From NCBI RefSeq assembly GCF_018873765.1, contig NC_057919.1:71046984-71110983 (forward strand): 64,000 nt of DNA, given 5' to 3'. The position numbers and the translations under genes are program-made. Position 1 is the first letter of the stretch. Every line of letters begins with the position of its first letter. The notes under the pieces were generated by a model. It made no database searches, was not told the DNA's origin, and worked only from the letters and a program-made list of their open reading frames with translations. Positions 62,066-64,000 of the stretch are shown here, piece after piece. Source of the stretch: Telopea speciosissima. Its lineage: Eukaryota; Streptophyta; Magnoliopsida; Proteales; Proteaceae.

Positions 62066-64000
62066 TTTTTTGGATGAATAACTATATTACCGAACCCCAG
62101 GAGGGGGCAGGGAAGAAAAAAGGGGGGAGGGGAATATACAAATAAGGGAGAAGAGGGAGGGGGGGGGGAGACAAGAAAACCAACCCAGCCTATGCAGAGG
62201 AGGGGGACCGCAAAAGAGACAAATCTAGGCCCCAGGAGACAACAATATGCCTGTTCCTTGGGGAATCCAAAATCCGATCAAGGCGGCCGCAATTGATTTT
62301 AGAAGAAACGTCAAAGAAGATGGCTTTCCAAATCAGATCAAAAGATCGGGAGTTGGAAGTCCATCTCCTAAGGTTCCGCTCCAGCCAAATATGATAGATA
62401 GTAGCACAAAAGACCAGCTTACCAATAGTGTCACAGACTGAATTTCCTGAAAAAGCTTTGTCCAACCAGCGCCATTCCCGATCAAAGTCCAAAGGTCTCC
62501 TACTTCGGGGCCAAATGGAGGTAAGGGCTTTTTTCCAGTTGGTGGAGGAGAAGGGGCAAGCAAAGAAAAGGTGGGCTATGTCCTCATGACCATTCCAACA
62601 GAGGGCGTAGGAAGGGGAAACAGGGATGTTGCGGTGCAGCAGGAAGGCTTGGGTAGGAAGGGAAAGTCAGAGGGATCTCCAGGCAATGAAGCTATGGCGA
62701 GGGATATGGCCCTTGAACCAGATAAGTTTGTGGCAGGGAATGGTGGGGCTAGGATCTTGAACAAAGTTCTAGGCTGATTTGGAGGAGAAAGAGCCATTGG
62801 AGGAAGGGAGCCAAATAATCTTATCTACTAGGGGGGGAGAAGGGGGGGGGGGAGGGGAGGGAGAGTCTGCCAAATCAAGGAAAGGATAGTGGGGTTAAGA
62901 GATGGAGGGGGGAACTAGGATCCTAAGGCAATGAGTCTGGAAAGGGAAGAGGCTTTAGGGAGACCCGAAGAATAGATCGCCCTAGGGCCGAGGAGGTTGA
63001 AGAGAATCCCAAGAGGGTGCCAAGGGTCAAGCCAGAGGGAGATGGAGGAGCCATCAGCAATGGAAGCTGAGGTGCCACGGAGGGCGAGAGGCCGAAGAAG
63101 GAGGATTTTGCGCCAAATCCAAGAACAATCCTAGGGAATCTTGACAGTCCAAATGGAATTTGATTGGAGAAGATGGGAGTAGACCCAATTGACCCAAATG
63201 GATTCCTGGCGGGAAGAAATTTTCCAAATCAGCTTAAGGATGCCCGCAGTGTTGGAGTCGCGAATGCGACGGATGCCCAGTCCTCCTTCGGATTTGGGGA
63301 GGCAGATGGACTTCTAGCTAGAGGGATGGAGGAATTTGGAGGAGTCGGACCCTTTCCAGAGAAAAGCGCAAAAGAGACGCTCCATTGCCTTGATGGTGGC
63401 TTTAGGGATTCCGAAGATGCCACTCCAATAGATGTATGAGGCTTGGAGAACAGATTTGACACATTCCAGTCTGCTAGCATAGGATAGGAGTTTACCTTTC
63501 CAAAGCTGGAGCCTTGTGCGAATATTGTCAAGCATGGGAGCGCAGTGATGGCTGGATAGCCTTGCAGGAATGAGGGCAAGGCCGAGGTAATTAACAGGGA
63601 GAGAACCAATGGAAAACCCCGTCGGGCGTAGGAGAGAATCTTTAACCGACTCGGGGATGCCAGTGAGGAAGATTTTGGATTTGAGGAGATTGATGCGGAG
63701 ACCCGAAAGGGATTCAAAGAGGTGGAGGGAGTCAATGATGGCAGAGATAGAGGAAGGGGTAGCCTTAGAGAAGATCATCAGATCATCTGCAAAGGCTAGA
63801 TGGGTGAGGTTAATATGCTTGCATTTGGGAATAGGGGAGATGACGTAGAGATCTGTTTTGGATTGAAGGCTTCTAGAGAGGACTTCCAGAGCCAGGGAGA
63901 ACAGGAAAGGGGACAGGGGGTAGCCTTGGCGAATGCCCACTTTGGAATGAAAGAATCTTGCTGGGGAGCCCCTTTTTGCTTTATATTGTCTGTTTTCTGT
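62066..64000 (-). mobile_element. L1-type LINE, ORF2 reverse transcriptase and C-terminus (runs off the window)
   Basis: The 3' end is marked by TTCATCCAAAAAA read on the minus strand (62053-62075). Upstream on the minus strand come the C-terminus IWLERNLRRWTSNSRSFD (62190-62492), the zf-RVT region (HIPRHS...LPTQAF...CWNGHEDIAHLFF), and the RT at 63314-63940: GIRQGYPLSPFLFSLALEVL, FADDLMIFSK, GLRINLLKSKIFLTG, LPVNYLGLALIPAR. Several indels interrupt the frame. The 5' part of RT, the endonuclease and ORF1 lie beyond the window. It is probably in an intron of the SMARCAL1-like gene, antisense to it. Confidence 0.9.

Overview
This is nuclear DNA from a flowering plant. The evidence is intron-rich genes with GT-AG junctions, a plant-specific-insert aspartic protease, a GeBP-type transcription factor, a plant SINE, an L1-type LINE, and Ty1/copia and Ty3/gypsy elements with plant-type primer sites. 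It looks like a non-grass angiosperm, but the species cannot be read from the window. There is no prokaryotic-style operon, CRISPR array or plasmid feature.

Three host genes are supported. (1) 970-2271, minus: an intronless GeBP/STOREKEEPER-like DNA-binding protein. (2) 9622-23581, minus: a phytepsin-type aspartic protease. I could place 13 coding exons whose junctions are all GT-AG and all in phase, giving a 508-residue product. (3) 53455 onward, plus: the 5' part of a SMARCAL1/HARP-type SNF2 annealing helicase, with five coding exons down to 61348; the helicase core lies beyond the window. A relic of the protease exon 5 sits at 4687-4840. A tRNA-like Pol III gene with an extended anticodon arm is at 51754-51844. 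Exon-like pieces near 27.8-28.1 kb and 38.2 kb may belong to a fourth gene that I could not identify.

Most of the rest is transposable elements. In the last protease intron lies a copia element (10021-19191, duplicated target acatt). It is split by a second LTR element that carries no gag-pol (12950-16874). That element in turn contains a 5'-truncated LINE (about 13961-15058) and a 34-bp minisatellite. Next come a Sirevirus-like copia element with an env-like region (28229-37585, target aatgt) and a Tat-like gypsy element on the minus strand (38709-50177, target tccac). The gypsy element has an archaeal-type second RNase H, a 33-bp minisatellite and an antisense intron-containing ORF. Intron 1 of the helicase gene is about 7 kb long and holds an internally deleted short-LTR copia element (55719-58240) and a large inverted repeat around a gypsy gag fragment (58600-60017). 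The window ends in a LINE on the minus strand (62066-64000) of the same family as the copy near 14 kb.

All autonomous-type elements carry stops or frameshifts and are treated as dead. The main theme is that both multi-exon genes kept intact exon sets while very large nested insertions accumulated in their introns.
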